Source: Chitinophagaceae bacterium UBA1946 (GTDB lineage: Bacteria; Bacteroidota; Bacteroidia; Chitinophagales; Chitinophagaceae). Taken from it: a DNA stretch of 31,834 bases. The notes beneath the pieces are model-generated. The model saw only the letters and a program-made list of their open reading frames with translations, was not told the DNA's origin and ran no database searches. A program made the position numbers and the translations under genes. Each line of letters begins with the position of its first letter. Position 1 is the first letter of the stretch. Location of the stretch: assembly GCA_002336815.1 (NCBI GenBank), contig DDEU01000061.1, forward strand, positions 217 to 32,050, given 5' to 3'. Positions 7,819 through 14,883 of this stretch are shown here, piece by piece.

Positions 7819-8721
7819 TTAAAAGCTCCTGTTGATGGTAAAACCAAATGCAAAGTTTTTGTCTTTGATCTTGCTGGTATTCCTGGCCAACTGGTCAATA
7901 TTAGAGGCATCCATGGTGCTGCCTACATAAAACTGGAATAAGTGACCGCCTGTATTGATCTCGATACCCGCAGAAAGCAGGTCAGGTTCATAGCTGATGA
8001 TGCTTCCGTTTTTAGTAACCAGGTTTTTATACATGTTCAACTGGCGTGCATACTCCAGCGTAACGTTAAGGGTATTCGTAGCTTTATATTTTGCAGCCAT
8101 GCCCAGGGAGAAAACTTCGTGGCTGTTGTTGATGCCATAAGGAACGATATTGAAATGTATCCATGTTGGCATTAACTGAACAGAAAACCTGTCGGTAATC
8201 TTACGGGCAATCAGCAACTGGTTCATAAAAGCAAATTTGTTGCCGGCAAAAGTGATATCGGGATTTTTGGCAGTATTCACATTCATCATTGAGTACAGTA
8301 CAACAGATACCGGGATGTTCTTAACGCCTGTTTGCTGGCGAAGTAATTTGAATTTAGCCCATGCTTCGTATTTTGAACTTCCTGCCAGTGCTACACCCAG
8401 GTTGAGCCAGGTTTGCGGAGAGTAATCGAAAGAGAGATAAGTGCGGGCCACACCGGAATTCAGTCCAAAGAATTGTGCCAGGTTTTGAGAACCGGCATCC
8501 TTTGTCCATAAATAACTAAAGTGGTGAGAAACCATGAACTGCATAGTACCCTTGGTACCCATTTCCACGCTTTGCATGTTAATGATCTTGGTAGAGTTGA
8601 AAGTTGCCTTGGTAAACTTCTGTTTGGGAGCTTCGCTTATACTTACCGATGCTGAATCCTGTGCCATAGAAAAGGCCAGGATGCCGAAACAGGAAACGAG
8701 CAACAAAAATATCTTTTTCAT
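7819..8721 (-). CDS. DUF5777-type outer-membrane beta-barrel protein
   Basis: 300 residues from the ATG giving MKKIFLLLVSCFGILAFSMA, a clear signal peptide; an upstream ATG at 8751 would add ten residues before it. The mature part has no hydrophobic helices. It is rich in alternating polar/aromatic strands and ends in the Phe-terminated strand FAFGFTINRSF typical of outer-membrane barrels. Blocks such as MGTKGTMQFMVSHHFSY and ARTYLSFDYSPQTWLNLGV match the DUF5777 family, which commonly sits beside cytochrome-like genes. It is the third gene of a leftward operon, 53 bases after a cytochrome-like lipoprotein gene. Its place suggests a role with those cytochromes at the outer membrane, for example as scaffold or pore. 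That role is inference. Confidence 0.8.
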   Translation of the reverse strand: MKKIFLLLVSCFGILAFSMAQDSASVSISEAPKQKFTKATFNSTKIINMQSVEMGTKGTMQFMVSHHFSYLWTKDAGSQNLAQFFGLNSGVARTYLSFDYSPQTWLNLGVALAGSSKYEAWAKFKLLRQQTGVKNIPVSVVLYSMMNVNTAKNPDITFAGNKFAFMNQLLIARKITDRFSVQLMPTWIHFNIVPYGINNSHEVFSLGMAAKYKATNTLNVTLEYARQLNMYKNLVTKNGSIISYEPDLLSAGIEINTGGHLFQFYVGSTMDASNIDQLARNTSKIKDKNFAFGFTINRSF

Positions 8722-8774
8722 AAACGTTGATTTTATTTTGAGAGCATTCATTTAAGTAAATTGATTGGGTTAGA

Positions 8775-9392
8775 TTATTGTTTCTGTCCCTGTGTGATCC
8801 ATTCTAAAAATGTATTAACAGTACAAGTGCTCAGGCTGAGTGTTCCACCCGGGTGGCCCACTGCACCGCCGGTATTCATCATTGTGGTGATGACATCTTT
8901 TTTATCAACCATAATACTATAGGTAAGGGCAGCTTCTATACCACCGTGGCAGGTAGATCCTTTACAGGTGGTTGCATAGATAGGAGCGATATTGGCTGTA
9001 TAAGTAATGGCGCCGGTTACTGTGCATCCGCCACCGTCATCTTTTGCACCTTCTTCTATCCACCTCCTGATGGTGGTTTTTTCGTTTGCCTTAAAGTCAA
9101 TGGCACCGCCCCCGGGGTGAGTACCACCACTATTGATCCAGCTATTGAACAAGCCTACTCTTGCAAGGATTCCATCATAAAAAATGGTATCGGCATGGGA
9201 AAACTGCACCGCACGTTGTGAGCTTCCGTTGTTATGGCAACCGCAACCACCACCAACAATAATGGGTACTACATCTGAACGGAATGATACTTTTGGCAAA
9301 GCCAGAATGTCTTCTTTATTTTTATAACAGGATGACAGCATATAGGTAAGCAGTGAAGTCATCATAGCCATTGTTATTATTACTTTTTTCAT
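8775..9392 (-). CDS. Cytochrome-c-like lipoprotein, two domains
   Basis: 205 residues. A lipoprotein signal ends MLSSC with acylated Cys22, pointing to outer-membrane or periplasmic membrane attachment. Two tandem cytochrome-like domains follow. The second has CKGSTCHGG (Cys143, Cys148, His149), a CX4CH haem site. The first has GGGCGCHNNG (Cys50, Cys52, His53), which leaves only one residue between the cysteines. That site could be an atypical haem site or one that has lost haem attachment. TTIRRWIEEGAKDDGGG resembles the W-I-x-x-G-A segment that follows the haem site in PSCyt1-like domains. It is the second gene of the leftward operon, 30 bases from the first. It may pass electrons at the outer membrane. 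Confidence 0.75.
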   Translation of the reverse strand: MKKVIITMAMMTSLLTYMLSSCYKNKEDILALPKVSFRSDVVPIIVGGGCGCHNNGSSQRAVQFSHADTIFYDGILARVGLFNSWINSGGTHPGGGAIDFKANEKTTIRRWIEEGAKDDGGGCTVTGAITYTANIAPIYATTCKGSTCHGGIEAALTYSIMVDKKDVITTMMNTGGAVGHPGGTLSLSTCTVNTFLEWITQGQKQ

Positions 9393-9422
9393 TTTTCTTA
9401 AATTTTAGAATGAGTACCTGGG

Positions 9423-10613
9423 TTATTGTTTGATGATGTTACCTGATTTCCTGTATTTGAAAATACCTGCGTTGGCGTTTCCATATTTCCATACTGCAGG
9501 AACATTGGGATCAGCGAAATACCAGGCCTTTACCAGTGCGATCTCGTGGGGTTTTAAACCACCATCACCATAAGCCATATCACCCTGTTGTGAGGTTGCA
9601 AACACGCCGGTAGCGGGGTTGGCAAGTAAAAGGGTAGAGTCAATCCTTGATATCAGTGAGCTGGTTGCATTCAGCGGGGTGCCTTTTGCATAGTAAGTGA
9701 TCAGCGTATTTGGATCGGTATACACAACTGCTGAATTGCTTCTTACACTTTTTGGATAGTTGATGTCCAGCAATATGTCATCATATGTTTGCAATGGTCC
9801 TCTTGTGCTGAGTGCAGAACGCGGAGTGCCAAGGGTTTTCCATGGCCTGTAGCTTGCAAAAGCAGTTGTGTCGCTGTAGAATTTTCTTACACTGTCTTTG
9901 TAAGCACTCCATACCTGGTTGCGAAGTGTTTCGTTGGAAAGCTGGCAGTAAATAGTTGCAACTGCAGTAAGTGGGTTGATATAAGTATATACGCTGGTAT
10001 CGGCTGAAGTTAAACCTGCAATCAAACCTTTTCTTGCCCATCCGCCGGTTGCGGTAGCCTGGTTGTGACAGTTGGCAGAACCGCATCCGCTGTTGATGAG
10101 TGCAATGGCAGCAGGCCTGAAGTCATTCAGATCAGGTCTTTCTTTTGCACCATTTTTTATCCAGTTGTAAACAAGTGTTTTATCTGTAATGGTCAATTCA
10201 TGATTGGAATTAACGGGTGGCATCGCTTTGTCGTAATCGTTGGTGGTAATGTATTCCCACAGTTTGCTGCCTTCAGGCGTACCGGCAGTTACATATTTCA
10301 TTACTTCTGCGTAACTGTCAAATTTTGGAGAGATGGAACCTCCATGACAATTAGAGGTAGCGCAGTACTCATGAAGGATGGTTTGCACGCCCCTGAATTT
10401 GATAACGTCATTTACATCTGTAACTGCATCACCTGTACTTACTTTGTTTTCTTCATAAAAGGAAGCGTAGATGGCCGTGTCTGCTGTTCCTTTAAATGAC
10501 CGGTCAAGACCATTGATCAGGTCGCCTGATTTTTTGCATTGAAACAGGGAGGCACTTACAAACATAACGGCGAGGAAGAGGGTGACCGCCTGGATGACTG
10601 AAATCTTTTTCAT
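9423..10613 (-). CDS. Cytochrome-c-like protein with two CX4CH sites
   Basis: 396 residues and first in the leftward operon. The N-terminus has a hydrophobic segment ending SASLFQC26KK. It resembles a lipoprotein signal, but Gln at -1 is not canonical. The first haem-type motif is HEYCATSNCHGG (Cys84, Cys89, His90), followed by the AMPPVNSNHE segment (Met131, a possible axial ligand) and WIKNGAKERPD. The second motif is SGCGSANCHNQ (Cys177, Cys182, His183). Both sites are CX4CH, not CXXCH. The C-terminal ~200 residues have no clear family but keep a late segment, LKPHEIALVKAWYFADPN, like another cytochrome end. The likely role is periplasmic-face or surface electron transfer with the next two genes. 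Haem attachment is not proven by sequence alone. Confidence 0.75.
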   Translation of the reverse strand: MKKISVIQAVTLFLAVMFVSASLFQCKKSGDLINGLDRSFKGTADTAIYASFYEENKVSTGDAVTDVNDVIKFRGVQTILHEYCATSNCHGGSISPKFDSYAEVMKYVTAGTPEGSKLWEYITTNDYDKAMPPVNSNHELTITDKTLVYNWIKNGAKERPDLNDFRPAAIALINSGCGSANCHNQATATGGWARKGLIAGLTSADTSVYTYINPLTAVATIYCQLSNETLRNQVWSAYKDSVRKFYSDTTAFASYRPWKTLGTPRSALSTRGPLQTYDDILLDINYPKSVRSNSAVVYTDPNTLITYYAKGTPLNATSSLISRIDSTLLLANPATGVFATSQQGDMAYGDGGLKPHEIALVKAWYFADPNVPAVWKYGNANAGIFKYRKSGNIIKQ

Positions 10614-10695
10614 AATAGATTAGTTTACTTAGCGAATGTTGATTCTTTAAAAGAGCTCATGATTAATTGAGAAACCAAAATTATCACCGGCTCTG

Positions 10696-10773
10696 TGACA
10701 ATTCTATGACAAACAAGGGGAGAAGGTGTGACCTTAATCACATTTGCCTTTGACAATTGTCATGGAATTGTCA
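10696..10773. repeat. 17-bp inverted repeat flanking the central dyad
   Basis: TGACAATTCTATGACAA (10696-10712) and TTGTCATGGAATTGTCA (10757-10773) are reverse complements at 16 of 17 positions. Each arm holds two TGACAA half-sites 11 bp apart, about one helix turn. The right side adds one more TGACAA that abuts the arm and makes the perfect 12-bp palindrome TGACAATTGTCA (10751-10762). The repeat centre, 10734.5, is also the centre of the TGTGA-N6-TCACA site. Confidence 0.85.
10727..10742. promoter_or_regulatory. CRP/FNR-family operator-like site
   Basis: TGTGACCTTAATCACA is a perfect TGTGA-N6-TCACA palindrome, the half-site pattern bound by CRP-type members of the CRP/FNR family. It sits at the exact middle of the divergent region, 44 bases from the leftward -7 box. 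Which regulator binds is unknown, since no CRP/FNR gene lies in the window. Confidence 0.7.
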
Positions 10774-10831
10774 GCTAACTGTTTCTAAGTTGCACCATCA
10801 AATTGTATCCCGAGCTCAAATAAATTACTAT

Positions 10832-11062
10832 ATGGATAAGCCCAAAACAGAATCAGGAAAATCACGCAGGTGGTTTCTTTCCATTTTTGCCAATGCTGAT
10901 AAAAAGGCCGCCAAACCAGGAATGGTGAAAATGCTTACTGCGGACGGTAAACTGGTAGAAGTAGATAAAGCAGTACTGGAAGCAGCTTCCAAAAAGCAAA
11001 AATCTACCAATAAAGAGATCTATACATGGATGAACAATCCGTCAAAAGAAAACAATCGTTGA
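10832..11062 (+). CDS. Small Tat-motif protein related to the Fe-S subunit N-terminus
   Basis: 76 residues from ATG 10832; a longer reading from TTG 10757 would start inside the operator and is rejected. It has SRRWFLSIFANA (11-22), a twin-arginine motif, but only a very short hydrophobic run. It then has MVKMLTADGKLVEVDKAVL (31-49). That segment aligns with VQLLSPDGEIVEIDSAYL of the following Fe-S protein, which also has SRREFLK, so the two N-termini appear homologous. It has no Cys and no cofactor motif. It is the first gene of the rightward operon, 17 bases from the next. A role as assembly or targeting helper for the Fe-S subunit is possible but unproven. Confidence 0.75.
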   Translation: MDKPKTESGKSRRWFLSIFANADKKAAKPGMVKMLTADGKLVEVDKAVLEAASKKQKSTNKEIYTWMNNPSKENNR

Positions 11063-11079
11063 TCACTCAAACCTCAGCA

Positions 11080-12051
11080 ATGAAACAAGATGAAGCAATA
11101 AATGACAAAAGCAGGAGGGAGTTCTTAAAAACTGCAGCACTTGCAACAGCGATCACGGCTGCCTGTGGCAGTCTTGCCTGTTCCTGCTCTTCTAAAAAAG
11201 AAGTGATTGGTAAAAAAGTGCAACTGCTTTCTCCCGATGGAGAGATCGTTGAAATTGATTCTGCCTATCTCAATCACCACGAAACCATGAGTGTGCTGGC
11301 CCAGCATGAACAGCGCATCGGCATACCCGGTAAAAAATTCGTGATGGTGGTTGACCTTGCCCGCTGCAAGAATGCACGTAAATGTGTATCGGCCTGCCAA
11401 AAACACCACTACCGCCCAGATGATAAAGAATGGCTTACGGTAAAACTGATGCAGGACAGCGATAAGGGGGCACCTTACTGGTTTCCGAAACAATGTTTTC
11501 ACTGCGATAACCCGCCTTGTGTAAAGGTTTGCCCTGTAGACGCCACTTTTAAAAGACAGGATGGCATTGTATTGATAGACAACGACCGCTGCATCGGCTG
11601 CAAATTCTGTATGGCCGCCTGCCCTTATTCAACCCGTGTATTTAACTGGGATGAACCCGATATGCCTGTTGATATCCAGCACCTGGAATACAATGCAGAA
11701 ACAGGCGTGCCCGCAAAAGTTGGTACAGTTGAAAAATGCGATTTCTGTCCTGACAGGTCAAGAGAAGGACTGCTGCCACCCTGCGTAGAAGCCTGCCCCA
11801 ATGGTGTATTTTACTTTGGTGATGAAAATGAGGATACCGTTACTAACGGTGACGAGACCCTTAGTTTTACCCAACTGATAAAAGACCGTGCAGGGTACCG
11901 CTTCCTGGAAGAACTGGGCACCAAACCAAGAGTGTATTATTTGCCACCAAAAGACAGGCAGTTCCCTGTAGAAAGAGGATACGACAATCTTCCTGATACA
12001 TTAAAAGCAAGATTTAAGGATGTGATGGAAGGAGTCGGCAAAAAATCCTGA
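11080..12051 (+). CDS. Tat-exported multi-cluster ferredoxin-like electron transfer subunit
   Basis: 323 residues from ATG 11080; this start keeps the Tat motif SRREFLK (11-17) near the N-terminus, followed by a hydrophobic stretch and CGSLACSC, a possible but non-canonical lipobox. Cluster motifs: Cys96, 102, 106 with Ala99 where a fourth Cys is expected; C-x2-C-x4-C-x3-C at 139-151; C-x2-C-x2-C-x3-C at 171-181; C-x2-C-x11-C-x3-C at 220-239. That gives 15 Cys, fitting three 4Fe-4S and one 3Fe-4S cluster. Relatives are NrfC, PsrB, DmsB and the Fe-S part of ActB in alternative complex III. It lies 36 bases before its likely NrfD-type partner. It should relay electrons on the outer face of the inner membrane. 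Confidence 0.9.
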   Translation: MKQDEAINDKSRREFLKTAALATAITAACGSLACSCSSKKEVIGKKVQLLSPDGEIVEIDSAYLNHHETMSVLAQHEQRIGIPGKKFVMVVDLARCKNARKCVSACQKHHYRPDDKEWLTVKLMQDSDKGAPYWFPKQCFHCDNPPCVKVCPVDATFKRQDGIVLIDNDRCIGCKFCMAACPYSTRVFNWDEPDMPVDIQHLEYNAETGVPAKVGTVEKCDFCPDRSREGLLPPCVEACPNGVFYFGDENEDTVTNGDETLSFTQLIKDRAGYRFLEELGTKPRVYYLPPKDRQFPVERGYDNLPDTLKARFKDVMEGVGKKS

Positions 12052-12087
12052 CCAGGATATTATTATCATTTTAAAGTGTAAATTTTT

Positions 12088-13458
12088 ATGGAACTCAATA
12101 CATACCAACAGGAAGCATTCAACTACCAGCGGCCGAATATTGAAACATTCGGCAAAAAAAATATCTTCTGGTCGGTTTTCTTTTTGTTGTGGATCATTGT
12201 TGGCGGCTATGCGCTTTACCTGCAGATCGCCAAAGGCCATATTGTAACAGGAATGAGAGACAATGTAGTGTGGGGATTGTTCATTGTGAATTTTATTTTC
12301 TTTATCGGGCTCAGTTATGCCGGCGCCATCATTGGTGGGGTACTGCATTTGCTAAAAGTACCCTGGGGCAAACCCATTGTACGACTGGCGCAGATGATGA
12401 CGCTCATTTCGGTGATCGTAGGGCCCATATTCATACTGCTATGCGTAGGCCGTTTCGACAGGTTGCATCATTTATTTATCTACCCACGCATCCAGTCGCC
12501 CATGACCTGGGATGTAATGGCGGTGGTTACTTTCTTTGCCGGTGCTGTGCTGTTTCTTTACATGGCGCTTATCAAAGACTTTGCAGTGTACAGGGATGCA
12601 AAAATGAATATTCCTGCATGGAAACAAAAACTGTATAAGATACTGGCCATCGGTTACCGTGGAGCAGCCAGCCAAAAAAGGCATTTGCTCATCTCACAGA
12701 ATTTACTCGCTATTATTATGATCCCGCTGTCCATCATCGTTGCTTCTATCCTTAGCTGGATATTTGGTATGACGTTGCGGCCGGGATGGCACAGCACTAT
12801 ATTCGGACCCTACTTTGTTTTGGGTGCCTTGTATTCAGGCCTTGGTGTATTGATCGTTGCGATGTGGGTATACCGCAAAATGTACAAGCTCGGCGATTAT
12901 TTTACAGACACGCATTTCACCTATCTCGGGTATGGACTGCTGGTGCTGAGTGCAGGTTACGGGTACTTTACCTTCTCTGAGTATTTTACAGATTGGTTCG
13001 GTTCTGCCAAATGGGATAACGAAGTGATCAATAAACTTTTCAGCATGAAGGCTTACGGTGGGTGGACCTTGTTTGCTAATGCTGCCGGCATCCTGCTTCC
13101 CATCCTTATTGTGGCGATACCTGGCACGAGGAAGCCGGGTTATATATCGCTGGCCGCTTTTGTAATGGTGATAGCCTTATGGGTAAAACGATATCTTATC
13201 ATTGTACCAACACTGGAAACGCCCGCATTACCAATGCAGGATACAAGGATGGAATTTGTTAAGTACAGTGCCACCTGGCCTGAATGGGCGCTGACATTTG
13301 CAGGCATTGCTACCTTCCTGCTGTTCTTTACCATCATGTCTAAATTCGTAACCGTGGTTCCGGTAACTGGTTTGGAAGAATACAATTTTCCACATACCCC
13401 TCACCATCATGCACATGAACCCGTTGCTGAAATAAAAGAGGAACTACAAAAAGCTTAA
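12088..13458 (+). CDS. NrfD/PsrC/ActC-family quinol-interacting membrane protein
   Basis: 456 residues with about ten transmembrane helices, beginning with IFWSVFFLLWIIVGGYALYL. Strong family blocks are RDNVVWGLFIVNFIFFIG followed by SYAGAIIGGVLHLL, and FILLCVGRFDRLHHLFIYP. The length and helix count resemble ActC/ActF of alternative complex III more than eight-helix NrfD. These proteins bind quinone at the inner membrane and exchange electrons with an Fe-S partner, here the preceding gene. The C-terminal tail is His-rich (HTPHHHAHEP), ends charged and could lie in the cytoplasm or bind metal. No molybdenum catalytic subunit is encoded beside it, so it is probably a quinol-to-cytochrome module. 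It is followed by the next gene after ten bases. Confidence 0.9.
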   Translation: MELNTYQQEAFNYQRPNIETFGKKNIFWSVFFLLWIIVGGYALYLQIAKGHIVTGMRDNVVWGLFIVNFIFFIGLSYAGAIIGGVLHLLKVPWGKPIVRLAQMMTLISVIVGPIFILLCVGRFDRLHHLFIYPRIQSPMTWDVMAVVTFFAGAVLFLYMALIKDFAVYRDAKMNIPAWKQKLYKILAIGYRGAASQKRHLLISQNLLAIIMIPLSIIVASILSWIFGMTLRPGWHSTIFGPYFVLGALYSGLGVLIVAMWVYRKMYKLGDYFTDTHFTYLGYGLLVLSAGYGYFTFSEYFTDWFGSAKWDNEVINKLFSMKAYGGWTLFANAAGILLPILIVAIPGTRKPGYISLAAFVMVIALWVKRYLIIVPTLETPALPMQDTRMEFVKYSATWPEWALTFAGIATFLLFFTIMSKFVTVVPVTGLEEYNFPHTPHHHAHEPVAEIKEELQKA

Positions 13459-13468
13459 AAGATATTTT

Positions 13469-14386
13469 ATGAAAGATATTTTAATCAATACCGCATCCGG
13501 GAAATATTGCAGGTTGTTGCTGTTGCTGCTGCTACTGGCACCTGTAAGTATTTTTGCACAGGATGACAGTACTGCTAAAAAAGATGCCGGCGCTAAAGAA
13601 GAAGAGTTGATTGCCCCGGCGTTGGAATTTATAACAGTGCAAAAATCTGATAAGACCATCGACCTGAAAACTACCGTAAAAGCAAAGATCAAAGGAGGTT
13701 TTATCAAGTTGTCTTTGTTAAAAGTAACCTTTGTACAGGTAAATGATACGGCAGAAAAAACACTTGGTTTTGTGATCACAGATGAAGAAGGTAAAGCTGT
13801 ACTCAATGTGAAGGATGCAGCGCTGGCTCCGTTAAAGGATGGCAGTCTTCATTTAAAAGCCGTTTTTGCAGGCAACAAAAAAATGGATCCTGCGGATGGA
13901 GAAGTTACCATTAAAAGAGCTTATATCGAGATCACTCCTGTAAAAGAAGATTCTGTGTTGTCGGTAAAAGCCAAACTGGTGGTGCCGGGTGCTGAAGCCG
14001 ATACATCGGTAAAAGATATTACGATCGGCATATTTGTAAAACGTACCTTTAATCCGCTCAAGATAGGCGAGGGCACTACGGATGAGAACGGTGAAGTATC
14101 TGTAGAAATTCCCGGCAACTTACCCGGCGATGACAAAGGGAATATCACGCTGCTGGCAAAGCTTGATGAAAACGAAACGTTTGGTAACCTTGAGGCTGCG
14201 GCTGTTCAAAAATGGGGCACCACCGTTTCAGCAAAAATTGAAAACCAACCGAGGGCATTGTGGAGTTCGCATCCACCGCTCTGGATGCTGATCACTTTTG
14301 TTGTACTGATGGCGGTGGTTTGGGGCCACTATATCGTGATCGTTTACCAGTTATTCAGGTTAAGAAAGGAAGAACCCGTTGTTTAA
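13469..14386 (+). CDS. Membrane-anchored periplasmic protein with Ig-like domains
   Basis: 305 residues. A signal peptide (about 1-31, LLLLLLLLAPVSIFAQ) is followed by two beta-rich, Ig/transthyretin-like repeats with similar turns: FVITDEEGKAVLNVKD near 110-125 and GEGTTDENGEVSVEIPG near 200-215. A single C-terminal helix (WMLITFVVLMAVVWGHYIVIV) precedes a short basic tail. The bulk should face the periplasm, tethered to the inner membrane. No cofactor motif and no Cys were seen in the mature part. Its place between the NrfD-like protein and cytochrome c suggests a structural subunit or docking platform of the same complex. I do not recognise a named family. Ten bases separate it from the preceding stop. 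Confidence 0.75.
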   Translation: MKDILINTASGKYCRLLLLLLLLAPVSIFAQDDSTAKKDAGAKEEELIAPALEFITVQKSDKTIDLKTTVKAKIKGGFIKLSLLKVTFVQVNDTAEKTLGFVITDEEGKAVLNVKDAALAPLKDGSLHLKAVFAGNKKMDPADGEVTIKRAYIEITPVKEDSVLSVKAKLVVPGAEADTSVKDITIGIFVKRTFNPLKIGEGTTDENGEVSVEIPGNLPGDDKGNITLLAKLDENETFGNLEAAAVQKWGTTVSAKIENQPRALWSSHPPLWMLITFVVLMAVVWGHYIVIVYQLFRLRKEEPVV

Positions 14387-14443
14387 TATATCAATACTCA
14401 AATCGCATAACATCTATCAATTAAAAATTAAACCCACTACAAA

Positions 14444-14845
14444 ATGAAAAAGAAAATTGCTGTATTTATCGCAGGATTGTTTGCGATAACCCTTTTGTCG
14501 TTTGCTCCTAAAAAAGTAACGAATGATCCATGGCCTGTACCGGATGCTTACAAAACCAAAGTAAATCCATTAAAAGGGGATGCAGCTTCTGTTGCTACAG
14601 GCAAAACACTGTACAACCAGCATTGCAAATCATGCCACGGTACCAAAGGAAAAGGTGACGGTCCAAAAGCATCTACACTGGACACTGAATGCGGCGATTT
14701 CACCAAAGACCTGGCTGCACAAACTGATGGCGCACTGTTTTATAAAACCTTTGAAGGACGTAAGGACATGCCATCTTACAAAAAGAAAATTCCTGATGCA
14801 AATGATATTTGGGCGGTAGTTAACTACCTGAGAACACTGAAGTAA
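14444..14845 (+). CDS. Class I monohaem cytochrome c
   Basis: 133 residues with an N-terminal signal peptide (about 1-20). There is one CXXCH site, CKSCHGTKGKGDG (Cys61, Cys64, His65), and the probable axial Met109 in RKDMPSYKKK. The C-terminal helix DIWAVVNYLRTLK closes a standard cytochrome_C domain. It should be periplasmic or membrane-tethered by an uncleaved signal and carry electrons away from the Fe-S/NrfD-like pair. It is the last gene of the rightward operon, 57 bases after the Ig-like gene. A long inverted-repeat element follows 38 bases later and can end transcription. In contrast to the CX4CH proteins of the leftward operon, this haem site is canonical. Confidence 0.93.
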   Translation: MKKKIAVFIAGLFAITLLSFAPKKVTNDPWPVPDAYKTKVNPLKGDAASVATGKTLYNQHCKSCHGTKGKGDGPKASTLDTECGDFTKDLAAQTDGALFYKTFEGRKDMPSYKKKIPDANDIWAVVNYLRTLK

Positions 14846-14883
14846 AGATTGCCCGCCATTTTTGCTAACCCAGTTTAATAAAA

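Larger units (their letters stand above)
10676..10793. promoter_or_regulatory. Symmetric divergent promoter region of the two redox operons
   Basis: On the minus strand TAATTTTG (10683-10676) matches the TAnnTTTG -7 element, with TTTG (10713-10710) upstream at a longer-than-usual 26-base spacing. The mirror position about the centre 10734.5, 10786-10793 on the plus strand, reads TAAGTTGC, a weaker -7-like box 39 bases before the ATG at 10832. The inverted arms and the CRP-like site lie between the two boxes. The left arm falls in the spacer and -33 region of the leftward promoter, where a bound protein would be expected to affect transcription. Confidence 0.6.

Noticed and set aside
10757..10831. 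Upstream extension of the small Tat-motif protein
   Set aside because: It would begin at TTG inside the inverted-repeat operator and lacks any resemblance to the neighbour's N-terminus.
12189..12638. 149-codon plus-strand frame inside the NrfD-like gene
   Set aside because: It is a shifted reading of a well-supported membrane protein gene, with Cys/His/Arg-rich sequence typical of a shadow frame.
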